Source: Cyanobacteriota bacterium (GTDB lineage Bacteria > Acidobacteriota > Vicinamibacteria > Vicinamibacterales > UBA2999). Taken from it: DNA of 64,000 nt. A program made the translations under genes and the position numbers. Position 1 is the first letter of the stretch, and each line of letters begins with the position of its first letter. Of the stretch, positions 17,942 to 27,475 are shown piece after piece. Location of the stretch: assembly GCA_019752015.1 (NCBI GenBank), contig JAIEMQ010000037.1:62001-126000 (forward strand), given 5' to 3'. The notes below the pieces were generated by a model, which saw only the letters and a list, made by a program, of their open reading frames with translations, did no database searches and had not been told where the DNA came from.

Positions 17942-19117
17942 ATGGCCGACGTCGTTACCGCTGTCACCATCGCCGACCTTCGCGCAATGGCGAAGCGCCG
18001 CCTGCCGCGAATGGTGTTCGACTACATCGACGGCGGCGCCGAGCGCGAGTGGACGCTGCGCGAGAACATGCGCGCGTTCGAGGACGTGATGTTCCGTCCG
18101 CGATCCGCTGTCGCGACACCCAAGTGCGATCTGTCGACCACCGTCCTTGGGCTGCCAATAGATCTGCCGTTCATCCTCGCCCCCGTCGGCAGCAGCCGCA
18201 TGTTCTATCCTCGCGGAGAGGAATGCGCCGCATGCGCCGCTGGAGAGGCCGGCACGATCTACACGCTGTCGACACTTTCCGGCTGCACGATGGAAGACGT
18301 CAAAGCGGCGACGCGCGGCAACGCGTGGTATCAGCTGTATCTCGTCGGCGGCCGCGACGTCGCGATGGGCGCGATCGCCCGCGCGAAGGCCTGCGGCTAC
18401 CGGGCGCTCGTCGTCACGATCGATACGCCGGTCGCCGGCATGCGCGAGCGCGATTCGCGTAACGGCGTCAAAGAACTCCTCGCGCGCAATCTCTCGACGG
18501 TGCCGTATCTCGGCCAGATGATCGCGAAGCCCGGTTGGCTCTACACCTTCTTCGGCGACGGCGGCCTGATGAGTTTTCCAAACATCGAGATCAACGGCGA
18601 GCCGATGGGATATGCGGACGTCGGCGCCGCGCTCGAAGCGTCGATGACGTCATGGGAAGACTTCAAGTGGATTCGCGACGCGTGGGGCGGCCCGATCGTC
18701 GCCAAGGGCGTGCACACCGCCGATGATGCGAGGCAGGCCGTCGATCACGGCGCGTCGGCAATCGTCGTCTCGAATCATGGCGCGCGTCAGCTCGACGGCG
18801 TCGCGCCGACGATCCGCGTGCTGCCCGAGGTCGTGCAGGCCGTCGGCAGCCGGATCGAAGTCCTTCTCGACGGCGGCGTCCGCCGCGGCAGCGACATCGT
18901 CAAGGCGGTCTGCATGGGCGCGCGCGCCGTGTTGATCGGGCGCGCCTACGCCTATGGTCTCGGCGCGTCCGGTGAAGCGGGCGTCACCCGCGCCATCGAC
19001 ATCCTCAGGGCCGACGTCATCCGCACGATGAAACTCTTAGGAGTTGCCGCCATCAAAGATCTTGACGGCTCGTTCGTAGACGTCCCGCCCGAGTGGACGG
19101 CCCGCTTACCCCGTTAG
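17942..19117 (+). CDS. FMN-dependent alpha-hydroxy-acid dehydrogenase (lactate dehydrogenase-like)
   Basis: 391 residues, TIM barrel of the glycolate oxidase/LldD family, oxidising L-lactate or a related 2-hydroxy acid to the keto acid. The family landmarks are FDYIDGGAEREWTLREN at the N-terminus, LAPVGSSRMFYPRGE, WYQLYLVGGRD, VVSNHGARQLDG (catalytic His and substrate Arg) and VLLDGGVRRGSDIVKAV (FMN phosphate site). I chose ATG 17942, since the upstream in-frame ATG at 17888 would begin inside the VapBC promoter island and add an unconserved Arg-rich stretch. Membrane association through the variable loop is possible. Confidence 0.9.
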   Translation: MADVVTAVTIADLRAMAKRRLPRMVFDYIDGGAEREWTLRENMRAFEDVMFRPRSAVATPKCDLSTTVLGLPIDLPFILAPVGSSRMFYPRGEECAACAAGEAGTIYTLSTLSGCTMEDVKAATRGNAWYQLYLVGGRDVAMGAIARAKACGYRALVVTIDTPVAGMRERDSRNGVKELLARNLSTVPYLGQMIAKPGWLYTFFGDGGLMSFPNIEINGEPMGYADVGAALEASMTSWEDFKWIRDAWGGPIVAKGVHTADDARQAVDHGASAIVVSNHGARQLDGVAPTIRVLPEVVQAVGSRIEVLLDGGVRRGSDIVKAVCMGARAVLIGRAYAYGLGASGEAGVTRAIDILRADVIRTMKLLGVAAIKDLDGSFVDVPPEWTARLPR

Positions 19118-19118
19118 G

Positions 19119-19150
19119 CCACAGATTAAACACCGATTAGTCACAGACAA
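19119..19150. repeat. ACAGATT-type dispersed repeat
   Basis: Begins ccacagattaaacaccgatt directly after the hydroxyacid dehydrogenase stop, and continues with tcacagacaa. It occupies most of the short gap before the pirin gene. Same family as the copies at 3982, 8824, 9650 and 41550. Confidence 0.5.
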
Positions 19151-19168
19151 TCGGACTGGAGAAATCCC

Positions 19169-20074
19169 ATGTCATTGCGACCTGTAAAGAGGGTCGTTGA
19201 ATCCACGCCCACCATGGAAGGTGCCGGCGTCAAGCTGCACCGCGGCTTCGGCTTCGGTGAGACCAACGAATTCGATCCTTTCCTGCTGTTCGACGATTTC
19301 CGCAACGAGCGGCCGGAGGATTTCCTGGCCGGCTTCCCGTGGCATCCGCATCGCGGTATCGAAACCATCACCTATGTCCTGGCCGGCACCGTTGATCATG
19401 GCGACAGCCTCGGCAATCGCGGCTCGCTCGGCGCGGGCGACGTGCAGTGGATGACCGCCGGCAGCGGCATCCTCCACCAGGAAATGCCGAAGGGCGACGC
19501 CGGCGGCCGCATGCACGGCTTCCAGCTGTGGGCGAACCTGCCGAAGTCGCTCAAGATGACGAATCCGCGCTACCAGGACGTGCTCGCGAAGGACATCCCG
19601 GAAGTGACCGATGACGATGGGACGCGCGTGAGGATCGTGGTGGGAGATTTCTGGGGCCAGCGCGGGCCGGTGGAAGGTGTCGCCGCGGATCCTCGTTATC
19701 TCGACATCTCGGTTCCGCCGAACAAGACCAAGCGCATTCCCGTCGAGGCGTCGCGTCACGCGTTCGCCTACGTCTTTGCCGGATCGGGCACGTTCCGCGA
19801 TTCGTCGAAGCCATTGCCCGTGCAAACGGAGCTCGTTGGTGTCTCCGAGGACGCTACGCCATCGATGCTTGGCAATCGATCGCTCGTGCTCTTCGACAGC
19901 GGCGACGAGATCACCGTCACGGCCGGCGACGAGGGCATTCGCTTCCTGCTCGTCTCGGGCCGTCCGCTCGAGGAGCCGGTCGCCTGGTATGGCCCGATCG
20001 TGATGAACACACGCGACGAGCTGCAGCAGGCCTACGCGGAGCTCAAGAACGGCACTTTCATTAAACACCCCTAA
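19169..20074 (+). CDS. Pirin-family bicupin protein
   Basis: 301 residues. Two cupin domains: an N-terminal cupin with the metal ligands in GFPWHPHRGIETITYVLAG and VDHGDSLGN, then MTAGSGILHQEMP, and a C-terminal cupin from about residue 180 (FAYVFAGSGTF). The bacterial pirins act as quercetinase-like dioxygenases or as regulators; neither can be chosen here. The distance to the next gene, the M24 peptidase, is 8 bases, so they may share a transcript. Confidence 0.92.
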   Translation: MSLRPVKRVVESTPTMEGAGVKLHRGFGFGETNEFDPFLLFDDFRNERPEDFLAGFPWHPHRGIETITYVLAGTVDHGDSLGNRGSLGAGDVQWMTAGSGILHQEMPKGDAGGRMHGFQLWANLPKSLKMTNPRYQDVLAKDIPEVTDDDGTRVRIVVGDFWGQRGPVEGVAADPRYLDISVPPNKTKRIPVEASRHAFAYVFAGSGTFRDSSKPLPVQTELVGVSEDATPSMLGNRSLVLFDSGDEITVTAGDEGIRFLLVSGRPLEEPVAWYGPIVMNTRDELQQAYAELKNGTFIKHP

Positions 20075-20082
20075 CACCTACA

Positions 20083-21396
20083 ATGCGCGGGATGAAAATC
20101 TCCCGCCGACACTTCGTTCACACAGGCGCGGCTGCCGGGATCGGTCTCGGCGCCGCGGCCTGTTCGCCTTCGCCTTCGGCTTCGGCCCAACAGGCGCAGG
20201 CTCCCGCTCCGTCGAACTCCGGTATGCATCCCGCACTCGCCGCGTTGAAGCCGATGACGGCCGGCGTCAAGCCGATCACCGCGGACGAGCGGAAAGCGCG
20301 CATCCAAAAAGCGCAGCAGCTGATGGCGGCGAACAAGATCAGCGCGATCTTCCTCGAAGGCGGATCGAGCATGTTCTACTTCACCGGCATTCGCTGGGGC
20401 CTCAGCGAGCGGCCCTTTGTCTGCGTGATGCCGGCGAAAGGCGAGCCGGCGTGGGTCTCTCCCGGATTCGAAGAAGAGCGCGCGCGTGAGCTGGTCGGCA
20501 AGACCGCGGAAGTGCGCGTGTGGCAGGAAGACGAAAGTCCTTACCAGCAGATCGCCGGCATCCTGAAAGATCGCGGCGCCGCGAGCGGCCGCGTCGGCGT
20601 GGAAGAGCGGCTGCGGTTTTTCATTGCCAGCGGCGTGAACAAGGAAATGCCGGCCGCCGATTTCGTGGATGCCGAAGTGATCACCGCCGGCTGCCGCATG
20701 ATCAAGAGCGCGACCGAGCTCGCGCTGATGCAGAAAGCCAGCGACATCACCATTGAAGCGTTCCGCGCCGCCTTCCAGACGTTCACGGAAGGCATGACGC
20801 AGGACGAGCTGCGCGCCAACATCGCGACCGCGCATCGACTGCTCGGCGCGCCGGGCAGCGCGGGCGTGAGCTTCGGGATGTATACCGCCTTCCCGCACGG
20901 CTCGATCGAGCCCCAGAAGCTGAAGGAAGGCGATGTGATCCAGGTCGATGGCGGCTGCGCTGTTGACGGCTATCAATCGGACATCACGCGCACCACCGTC
21001 TTCGGCCGCGCGTCCGCGCGGCAAACGGAGATCTGGAATCTCGAGAAGCAGGCGCAGGCCGCCGCGTTTGCCGTCGTCAAGCCGGGCACGCCGTGCGAAG
21101 CCGTCGATGCCGCCGCGCGCAAGGTGATCACCGACGCCGGATTCGGTCCCGACTACAAGGTGCCGGGACTTCCCCATCGCACCGGACATGGCATTGGCCT
21201 CGACGGCCACGAGTGGACCAACTTCGTGCGCGGCAACAAGACGCCGCTCACGCCGGGCATGTGCTTCAGCAACGAGCCGATGATCGCGATCTACGGCGAG
21301 TTCGGGATCAGGCTCGAAGACTGCCTGCACGTCACCGAGAACGGCGCGCAGTATTTTTCGCAGCCGAGCCCGTCGATCGACAAGCCGTTCGCGTGA
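20083..21396 (+). CDS. Exported M24 metallopeptidase (Xaa-Pro aminopeptidase-like)
   Basis: 437 residues. The N-terminus has a twin-arginine motif (SRRHFV) followed by a hydrophobic stretch ending LGAAAC, which also reads as a lipobox, so Tat export with lipid anchoring is likely. The pita-bread domain carries the five metal ligands: VDGGCAVDGYQSDITRT (two Asp), GHGIGLDGHE (His), FSNEPMIAIYGEFG (Glu) and IRLEDCLHVTENG (Glu). It would cleave N-terminal residues before proline in the periplasm. ATG 20083 and ATG 20092 (MKISRRHF) are both possible starts. Confidence 0.9.
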   Translation: MRGMKISRRHFVHTGAAAGIGLGAAACSPSPSASAQQAQAPAPSNSGMHPALAALKPMTAGVKPITADERKARIQKAQQLMAANKISAIFLEGGSSMFYFTGIRWGLSERPFVCVMPAKGEPAWVSPGFEEERARELVGKTAEVRVWQEDESPYQQIAGILKDRGAASGRVGVEERLRFFIASGVNKEMPAADFVDAEVITAGCRMIKSATELALMQKASDITIEAFRAAFQTFTEGMTQDELRANIATAHRLLGAPGSAGVSFGMYTAFPHGSIEPQKLKEGDVIQVDGGCAVDGYQSDITRTTVFGRASARQTEIWNLEKQAQAAAFAVVKPGTPCEAVDAAARKVITDAGFGPDYKVPGLPHRTGHGIGLDGHEWTNFVRGNKTPLTPGMCFSNEPMIAIYGEFGIRLEDCLHVTENGAQYFSQPSPSIDKPFA

Positions 21397-21419
21397 AGAC
21401 CGCGTGATACTCTCACCGC

Positions 21420-22673
21420 GTGTCTGAGTCGAAACCGACAGTCAGCTTTCTCAAGCTCGCCGGACCGGGACTCGTTGTTGCGGCAACGGGCATCGGGTCC
21501 GGCGATGTCGTCTCGGCGACCGTCGGCGGCGCCAATTTCGGCGTCGTGCTGTTGTGGGCGATCGCGGCGGGCGCGTTCTTCAAGTTCGTGCTGCAGGAAG
21601 GCATTGCGCGCTGGCAGCTCGCGACCGGCAGGACCGCGGTCGAGGGCTGGGCCGAATATCTCCCGGCGTGGGTGAAGTGGTACTTCGGCGTCTATCTGGT
21701 GATCTGGACGGTGTCGGTCAGCGCGTCGCTGACCAACGCAACCGGACTCGGGATGGCCAACCTCACCAACAACACGCTGCCGCAGTCCTGGGGCGCGGTC
21801 GCGCACAGCCTGATCGGCGGTCTGCTGATCTTCTTCGGCGGCTACAACAACTTCGAGAAGCTGATGAAGCTGCTGGTCGGCATCATGGGCTTCAGCATCC
21901 TGTTCTGCGCGATCTTCACGCTGCATCAGCCGGCGCTGGCGCTGCAGGGCCTGGTGGTGCCGACGATTCCGTCCGGCAGCGGCACCTACGTGCTGTCGCT
22001 GATCGGCGGCGTCGGCGGCTCGATCACGATGCTGTCGTACAACTACTGGATGCGCGAGGAGAACATGCGCGGCAGCGGCTTCCTGTCGTTCGTGCGCGGC
22101 GACATCGCGATCGCGTATCTGTTCACGGCGATCTTCGGCGGCTCGATCATGCTGATCGCCAACGATGCGTTCTTCACCGCCGGCGTGACGTTGACCAACG
22201 CGCAGGCGGTGCCGCGCATGGCGGAGGCGCTCGGCACCGTCCTTGGTCTGTTCGGACGAATCGCTTTTTCGGCCGGCTTCTGGGCGGCGGTGTTCGCGTC
22301 GCTGCTCGGCGTGTGGCAGAGCGTGCCGTATCTCTACGCCGATCTCTACGGCATTGTCACGAAGATGACGCCCGAGCAGCGCGAGCAGGCCGTCAAGGTG
22401 ACGAGCACGCCGTATCGATGGGCGCTGCTGTTCATCACGCTGGCGCCGCTGCCGTTCGCGTTCACCGGCCAGCCGATTCAGGTGGTGATCACCTACACGA
22501 TCGTCAGCAGCCTGTTCGTGCCGTTCGTCGCCGCGACGCTGCTGTACTTGAACAATCGCGTCAAGTGGAGCGGCGCGGTGCCGCACAACTCGATCATTAC
22601 CAACCTGTTGCTGGCCGCGATCCTGGTGCTGTTTGCCATCGTCGGCTACCAGGAAGTCGCGGCCAGATTCTGA
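21420..22673 (+). CDS. Nramp-like divalent metal transporter
   Basis: 417 residues with about eleven hydrophobic helices. The opening LAGPGLVVAATGIGSGDVVSA aligns with the GPGF..A.A.IDPGN start of Nramp carriers. However, the metal-binding DPGN of helix 1 is replaced by GSGD, and helix 6 reads SITMLSYNYWMREE instead of the canonical MPH. It therefore belongs to a divergent branch whose cation may differ from Mn/Fe (inference). The start is GTG 21420. The oxidoreductase gene begins 9 bases after its stop. Confidence 0.82.
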   Translation: MSESKPTVSFLKLAGPGLVVAATGIGSGDVVSATVGGANFGVVLLWAIAAGAFFKFVLQEGIARWQLATGRTAVEGWAEYLPAWVKWYFGVYLVIWTVSVSASLTNATGLGMANLTNNTLPQSWGAVAHSLIGGLLIFFGGYNNFEKLMKLLVGIMGFSILFCAIFTLHQPALALQGLVVPTIPSGSGTYVLSLIGGVGGSITMLSYNYWMREENMRGSGFLSFVRGDIAIAYLFTAIFGGSIMLIANDAFFTAGVTLTNAQAVPRMAEALGTVLGLFGRIAFSAGFWAAVFASLLGVWQSVPYLYADLYGIVTKMTPEQREQAVKVTSTPYRWALLFITLAPLPFAFTGQPIQVVITYTIVSSLFVPFVAATLLYLNNRVKWSGAVPHNSIITNLLLAAILVLFAIVGYQEVAARF

Positions 22674-22682
22674 GAGGCGAAC

Positions 22683-23681
22683 GTGATCAATCGGCAGATT
22701 CATCTTGTCTCGCGGCCAGCCGGTGAGCCGGTGCGCGATAACTTCAAGCTGATCGAAGCGCCGGTGCCGGCGTTGCTGGATGGCCAGGTGCTCATCAAGC
22801 ACAGCTGGCTGTCGCTCGATCCGTACATGCGCGGGCGCATGGACGACAAGAAGAGCTATGCCGCACCGCAGAAACTCAACGAGGTGATGATCGGCGGCAC
22901 CGTCGGTGACGTGATCGACTCACGAAATCCCGCATTCAAGGCCGGCGATCACGTCGTCGGCATGGGCGGCTGGCAGGAATACAGCGTGGCCGATGGGCGC
23001 GGCATCCGCAAGGTCGACACGTCTCACATTCCGCTGCAGGCGTTTCTCGGGCCGGTCGGCATGCCGGGCGTGACCGCGTGGTACGGACTGAACAAGATCT
23101 GCGAAGCGAAAGCGGGACAAACGATTTCCGTGAGCGCCGCCAGTGGCGCGGTCGGCGGCGTCGTCGGTCAACTGGCGAAAGCGAAGGGTTGCCGCGCCGT
23201 CGGTTTCGCCGGCGGGCCCGAGAAGTGCCGCTACGTCGTCGACGAGCTCGGCTTCGATGCGTGCATCGATTACAAGGCGCACCCCGATTCGAAGTCGCTC
23301 TACGCGGCGCTCGAGGCGTCCACGGATTTCCTGCACGCGCACTTCGAAAACGTCGGCGGACCGATTCTCGACGCGGTGATGGTCCGCATCAACGACTTCG
23401 GCCGCATCGCCATGTGCGGCATGATCAGCGGCTACAACGGCGAGCCGATCCCGATGAAATTTCCGCAGTTGATCCTGACGTCGCGCCTGCGCGTCCAGGG
23501 CTTCATCGTCAGCGAGCACATGGACGTGTGGCCCGAGGCGCTCACCGAGCTCGCCACGCTCGTCGCGACTGGAAAGCTGAAGTATCGCGAGACGATCGCC
23601 AACGGACTCGACGCCGCACCGGAAGCGTTCTTCGGAATGTTGAAGGGAAAGAATTTCGGTAAGCAGCTGGTCAAGCTATGA
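22683..23681 (+). CDS. NADP-dependent medium-chain reductase (leukotriene/curcumin reductase type)
   Basis: 332 residues, MDR superfamily without structural zinc. It would reduce alpha,beta-unsaturated ketones or aldehydes. Motifs are the N-terminal SLDPYMRGRM, PGVTAWYGLNKICEAKAGQ, the NADP-binding SAASGAVGGVVGQLAKAKG and HFENVGGPILDAVM, with a C-terminal GKNFGKQLVKL. It starts at GTG 22683 with GAGAGGCGAAC upstream. It is the last gene of a rightward group and converges on the TonB receptor across a hairpin. Confidence 0.9.
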   Translation: MINRQIHLVSRPAGEPVRDNFKLIEAPVPALLDGQVLIKHSWLSLDPYMRGRMDDKKSYAAPQKLNEVMIGGTVGDVIDSRNPAFKAGDHVVGMGGWQEYSVADGRGIRKVDTSHIPLQAFLGPVGMPGVTAWYGLNKICEAKAGQTISVSAASGAVGGVVGQLAKAKGCRAVGFAGGPEKCRYVVDELGFDACIDYKAHPDSKSLYAALEASTDFLHAHFENVGGPILDAVMVRINDFGRIAMCGMISGYNGEPIPMKFPQLILTSRLRVQGFIVSEHMDVWPEALTELATLVATGKLKYRETIANGLDAAPEAFFGMLKGKNFGKQLVKL

Positions 23682-23685
23682 GCCT

Positions 23686-23712
23686 GGGGCTCGGGACCAA
23701 GTCCCAAGCCCC
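23686..23712. terminator. Hairpin between converging genes
   Basis: ggggctcggga and tcccaagcccc pair around a 5-base loop (one mismatch), and extra copies of ccccaag follow. It lies between the stops of the reductase and the TonB receptor and could terminate both, although there is no T-run. Confidence 0.55.
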
Positions 23713-23726
23713 AAGCCCCAAGCCCC

Positions 23727-26564
23727 TTAGAAGTTCAACGAGAATCCCACCCGAATGATGCGCGGCGCCAGGATCGACGTCGGCAGCAGGTAGTTCGCGC
23801 CGACCGCCGAGTTCTGGTTGTCGCGGGTATCCGTGTTGGTGACGTTGAAGAAGTCGATCGTCGGCTGGAAGCTGCGCGATCCGAAGCGGAAGCGCCGCGA
23901 TAAGCGGAGATCGATCATCGTTACGTTCGGCAGCCGCTCGGTGCCGCGCTCGCTCAACACGATGGTTTGGGACGCCCGCGTCAGCGCGATCCCCTGGGTG
24001 GCGGCGAACGCGCGCGTCACCGAGTAGGTCGACACGTACGGGTAGCCGTTGTTAGCGAGCATCGAGCCGGCCAGCGAGATCTGATACGGCAGCTCGTAGC
24101 TGCCCGAGATGCGCAGCGCGCGCTCGGAGTCGTTGCCGATGATGCCGCGCGGGAACCGGATTGTGTTCGGATCATTCAGGTCGCCGCCACCGAGGCCGCC
24201 TCGGTTCCGGCCGATGGTGAAGCCGGCCTGCATCTGCCACTTCTGCGTGAAGCGCTTGGTCGCGGTGAATTCGATGCCCTTGTAATCGGTATTGAGATGT
24301 GACTCGTTGCTGCGGACCGTCTGATCCGCGCTGGCGAGGTTCGCGGGCAGGTTCCAGATTGGCACCGAAATCGGCTGCAGGTTGGTGGTGCCGGGGCCGC
24401 CGCCGGGGCCGTTCGGAATCGTGATGTTGGACTGCGTGTAGGCGCTCGTCGGTACCGCGTTGTTGCGATCGCCGAGCTGATCGCGGTTGGTGCGGTAGTA
24501 GAACATGGCACCGACGCGCACCGCGCCAGGCAGTTGCGTCTCGACACCGGCCGTGGCCTCATCCGAGTATGGCCATCGCACGCCAGGTGCGAAGTTGGTG
24601 GTCGCGCCACCGCTGAACGACGAGCACTGCGCGACGTTGATTTCAGACTCCTGGAACTTACCGTCGCCGTTCGGGTCCGACCACGGGCAGGTGCGGCTGC
24701 CGCTCGACAGAGGGTTCACCGAGGTCACGCGATCGATGCCGACCTGCAGCGCATAGCGGCTATAGCTCGCCTTCACCGCGGTGCGGCCGGAACCGGTCAT
24801 GTCGTACGACGCGCCAAGGCGGAACACGCCCTTGCTCTGGTTGATCACTTCGCGGCCGGGGAACGACGCCGGGCCGATGAACCGGCCGCCGGGCCGCTGC
24901 TGGTCGGGCAGCTCGCCGACGTATTTGTCCCAGCGGCCACCGACGTTCAGCGTCAGGCGATTCATCGACCACGAATCCTGGACGAAAAAGCCCAGCACCC
25001 GCGCGATGTTCTCCGACACCACCGGCGTGTTGAACTGACGGACCTGCGTCGGGACGCCGGAGTTGTACTCGACGTAGTGATCGCCCATCACCGAGAAGTC
25101 CGACGAGTAATACAGGCGCGCCCACTGCACGCCGGTTTTCAGCAGATGCTCGCCACCGAAGCCGCTCTTCCCGAAGGTCATCACGTTGTCGAACTGATGA
25201 CGCGAGTTCGGCTGGAACTCCTGTCGCGTCGACGCGTTGCGGACCTCCCCCGTGACGTTGTCGACGTAGCGAATGGCATCCGGGGCGGTCTCGGGCTGAT
25301 AGGTGTATTTGGTCTCGCCGTCCATGACGCTGAAGTTCGACTCGAAGACCAACGCGCCGCGAATGCCGGTGTACTTCGCCTGCGTCGTCTGCACCGGGTT
25401 GGCCTGCACGACCGAGGCAATGTCGGGAATGATCTGGGTCGTGCTGTCTCGACGATGGCCGCGAATCTTGTCGTTCCAGAGATAGGACGCTGCCAACTTG
25501 TTGTTCGTGGTGAGCTGGGCGACCACCTTGCCGGAATAGTTCTTCAGGTTGTTGTCGTCGAGGGCCTGGCTGCCGTCGGCGTTCCTGGCGTTGACCAGCT
25601 TGTTGACGACCCATTTGCGGATCGTGCCGTTGACCCACACCTTGTTCTGCACCAGCGCGCCGCCGCCCGAGAAGTTCATGTCGTAGGTCTTCTTCGTCGG
25701 GTTGCCGAGAAAGGTCGCCGCCGGGTTGATGCCGCGCACGTAATCGACGGTGTCCTGCCAGTTCGACGACTGCAGCGCATCGTTCGAGAAGTTGTAGCGG
25801 AGGTTGCCCTTCCACTGGTTGCCGCCGTCCTTGGTGACCATGTTGATCGAGACGCCGCCGGCCATGATCTCGGCCGGGATCGCCGAGGTCATGTAGTTGA
25901 CCTCTTCGAACATGCCCTGGTCGTAATACATCATCGTCGCGCCGCCGCCGCCGCCCGGCCAGTTCACCGTGGCGCCGTCGATGTTGTAGCTGACGTCGCT
26001 GGTGTTGGAGCCGTGCGCCGACATGCTGCTCTGCTGCATCGACTGCGTGCCGCCGACGTCATAGGTGCCGACCTGCACACCCGGGATCAGCTTGGCGAGC
26101 GACCACGGATCGCGGCCGGTCGGAATGCCTTCCAGGATTTCCTGGTTCATCACGGTCTGCTGCAGATTCGAGCGCACGTCGACGGTCGGCGATTCCCCCG
26201 TGACGGTGATCGTCTCGGCGACCGAGCCGACTTCCATCTTCGCGTTGATGGTCGCCACGAACGCGGCGCTGATGCGCACGTCCGGCCGCTCGACGTTGCG
26301 GAAGCCCTGCAGCTCGAACTTCACGAGATACACGCCCGGGACGAGGCGATCGAAGCGGTACGCGCCGCTCGTGTCGCTGACCTGCGTCTGCGGGCCGCCG
26401 ATCAGGCGATCGCTGGTCAGCGTGATCGTCGCACCCGGCAGGACCGCGCCGCTGGAGTCGGTCACGACGCCGGTAATCGATCCGGTTGTTTGCGCGTGTG
26501 CAAGGGGGGTGCCCAGCAATATCGCCAGGCTCGCGAGTACAAAAATCCGGCGAACAATCGTCAT
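23727..26564 (-). CDS. Oar-like TonB-dependent receptor with carboxypeptidase regulatory domain
   Basis: 945 residues in the outer membrane. A signal peptide ends near TPLAHAQ. It is followed by a CarboxypepD_reg domain (GSITGVVTDSSGAVLPGA to about residue 115), a plug region with QQTVMNQEILEGIPTGRDP, and a long beta-barrel ending in the C-terminal phenylalanine of VGFSLNF. This is the acidobacterial/Oar-type receptor group, thought to import large or complexed substrates. ATG 26564 has a strong ribosome-binding site (GGAGGAAGAGG directly upstream); an upstream ATG at 26654 has none. It is a single gene, divergent from the next transcription unit. Confidence 0.92.
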   Translation of the reverse strand: MTIVRRIFVLASLAILLGTPLAHAQTTGSITGVVTDSSGAVLPGATITLTSDRLIGGPQTQVSDTSGAYRFDRLVPGVYLVKFELQGFRNVERPDVRISAAFVATINAKMEVGSVAETITVTGESPTVDVRSNLQQTVMNQEILEGIPTGRDPWSLAKLIPGVQVGTYDVGGTQSMQQSSMSAHGSNTSDVSYNIDGATVNWPGGGGGATMMYYDQGMFEEVNYMTSAIPAEIMAGGVSINMVTKDGGNQWKGNLRYNFSNDALQSSNWQDTVDYVRGINPAATFLGNPTKKTYDMNFSGGGALVQNKVWVNGTIRKWVVNKLVNARNADGSQALDDNNLKNYSGKVVAQLTTNNKLAASYLWNDKIRGHRRDSTTQIIPDIASVVQANPVQTTQAKYTGIRGALVFESNFSVMDGETKYTYQPETAPDAIRYVDNVTGEVRNASTRQEFQPNSRHQFDNVMTFGKSGFGGEHLLKTGVQWARLYYSSDFSVMGDHYVEYNSGVPTQVRQFNTPVVSENIARVLGFFVQDSWSMNRLTLNVGGRWDKYVGELPDQQRPGGRFIGPASFPGREVINQSKGVFRLGASYDMTGSGRTAVKASYSRYALQVGIDRVTSVNPLSSGSRTCPWSDPNGDGKFQESEINVAQCSSFSGGATTNFAPGVRWPYSDEATAGVETQLPGAVRVGAMFYYRTNRDQLGDRNNAVPTSAYTQSNITIPNGPGGGPGTTNLQPISVPIWNLPANLASADQTVRSNESHLNTDYKGIEFTATKRFTQKWQMQAGFTIGRNRGGLGGGDLNDPNTIRFPRGIIGNDSERALRISGSYELPYQISLAGSMLANNGYPYVSTYSVTRAFAATQGIALTRASQTIVLSERGTERLPNVTMIDLRLSRRFRFGSRSFQPTIDFFNVTNTDTRDNQNSAVGANYLLPTSILAPRIIRVGFSLNF

Positions 26565-26694
26565 CCTCTTCCTCCGGTTGAACAAATCAGAAAGCGCCCG
26601 ATCACTCGTAATCAGGCGACGCGGTGTTGTGGCGCAGTGTAACCGAAAGTTCACGCCATAAGCACAGAAGCAGGGGACGAAACGAAGGCTATAC

Positions 26695-26731
26695 TTGCCC
26701 GGTTCCCTGCTCCCGGCTCCCGGTTCCCGAC
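26695..26731. repeat. GGGAGCCGGG-type repeat upstream of a gene
   Basis: cggttccctgctcccggctc followed by ccggttcccga ends one base before ATG 26732. It is the same repeat family as 11505-11587 and occupies the position where a ribosome-binding site would be expected. Confidence 0.5.
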
Positions 26732-27475
26732 ATGATTCGTTTGATCCAATTCATTGGTCTGGTCGGATTCACCGCGATTTTGGCCGGGCAATCCGTGGAA
26801 CAAACCACCGAAGGCACACGCCCGGCAGCGGCGCTCGTCGCCCGGTTCGACGGGCTCGGCACGGGTTTCGAGGGGCCGCAGGGTTCGGCGACGCTGAGAA
26901 ATCCGTCTGACAACTCACTCGCCGTCGGTCCCGATCACATCGTCCAGACGGTGAATTCGCGCATGGCGATCTTCACCAAGCGCGGCTCGCGCTTCAAGGA
27001 AACCGGGCGCGTGTTGTACGGCCCGGTGAACACCAACAACGTGTTCCGCAACTTCGGCGGCCCACCTTCGCCCGACGGGCTACGGCGGGCAAGCACGTGC
27101 GAAGCGCGCAACAACGGCGACGCCGTGGTTCGTTACGACCAGCTCGCGAATCGATGGTTAATCGTCATGCCGATCTTTTCGCGCGCTGCGGAGCGGCCCG
27201 ATCAACCGCCGGTGTGGACCGCACGCGCGGCCGCATATGAAAGCCCCGTCGGGCGCGCGGAACAGCCGGGCAAACCGGAGGCTCTGTTTCAACCTCAGGC
27301 ACCTCAGGCACCTCAGGCACCTCAGGCACCTCAGGCACCCCAGGCACCCACGCACCCCAGGCACCCCAAGCACCCCAGGCACCCCAGGCACCCCAGGCAC
27401 CCCAGGCACCCCAGGCACCCCAGCCACCTCAGGCACCAGCGTCGAAAGGGCCTTATTCAATCTGCTACGCGCTGA
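26732..27475 (+). pseudogene. Secreted propeller-like protein, N-terminal part (frameshifted)
   Basis: Starts MIRLIQFIGLVGFTAILA (signal peptide), then the conserved blocks NSLAVGPDHIVQTVNSRMAIF and EARNNGDAVVRYDQLANRWLIVMPIF typical of a large secreted acidobacterial protein family without a name that I know. The frame enters a minisatellite coding (Gln-Ala-Pro)n and, after 27349, slips into Arg-His-Pro and a stop at 27475. Inserting one C near 27347-27350 restores QAP and continues into the rest of the protein, which lies in the next frame (to 28536). So these are two pieces of one gene. Confidence 0.78.
27296..27437 (+). repeat. 9-bp minisatellite, tract 1 (QAP-coding)
   Basis: About sixteen units of caggcacc(c/t). 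The first four end in t and the later ones in c. One unit is a variant (acgcacccc at 27350) that has lost its first C, so all later units are read one base out of phase. Confidence 0.92.

Noticed and set aside
20071-21330. Long open frame antisense to the M24 peptidase
   Set aside because: No motifs, biased composition; a shadow of the real gene.
24534-26642. A 702-codon open frame antisense to the TonB receptor
   Set aside because: Arg/His/Ala-rich composition typical of antisense frames in GC-rich DNA, no domain, and the receptor on the other strand is fully convincing.
27296-27437. Phase-variation switch
   Set aside because: Gain or loss of 9-bp units keeps the reading frame; only the single-base slip disrupts it, so the tract is not a classical on/off switch.
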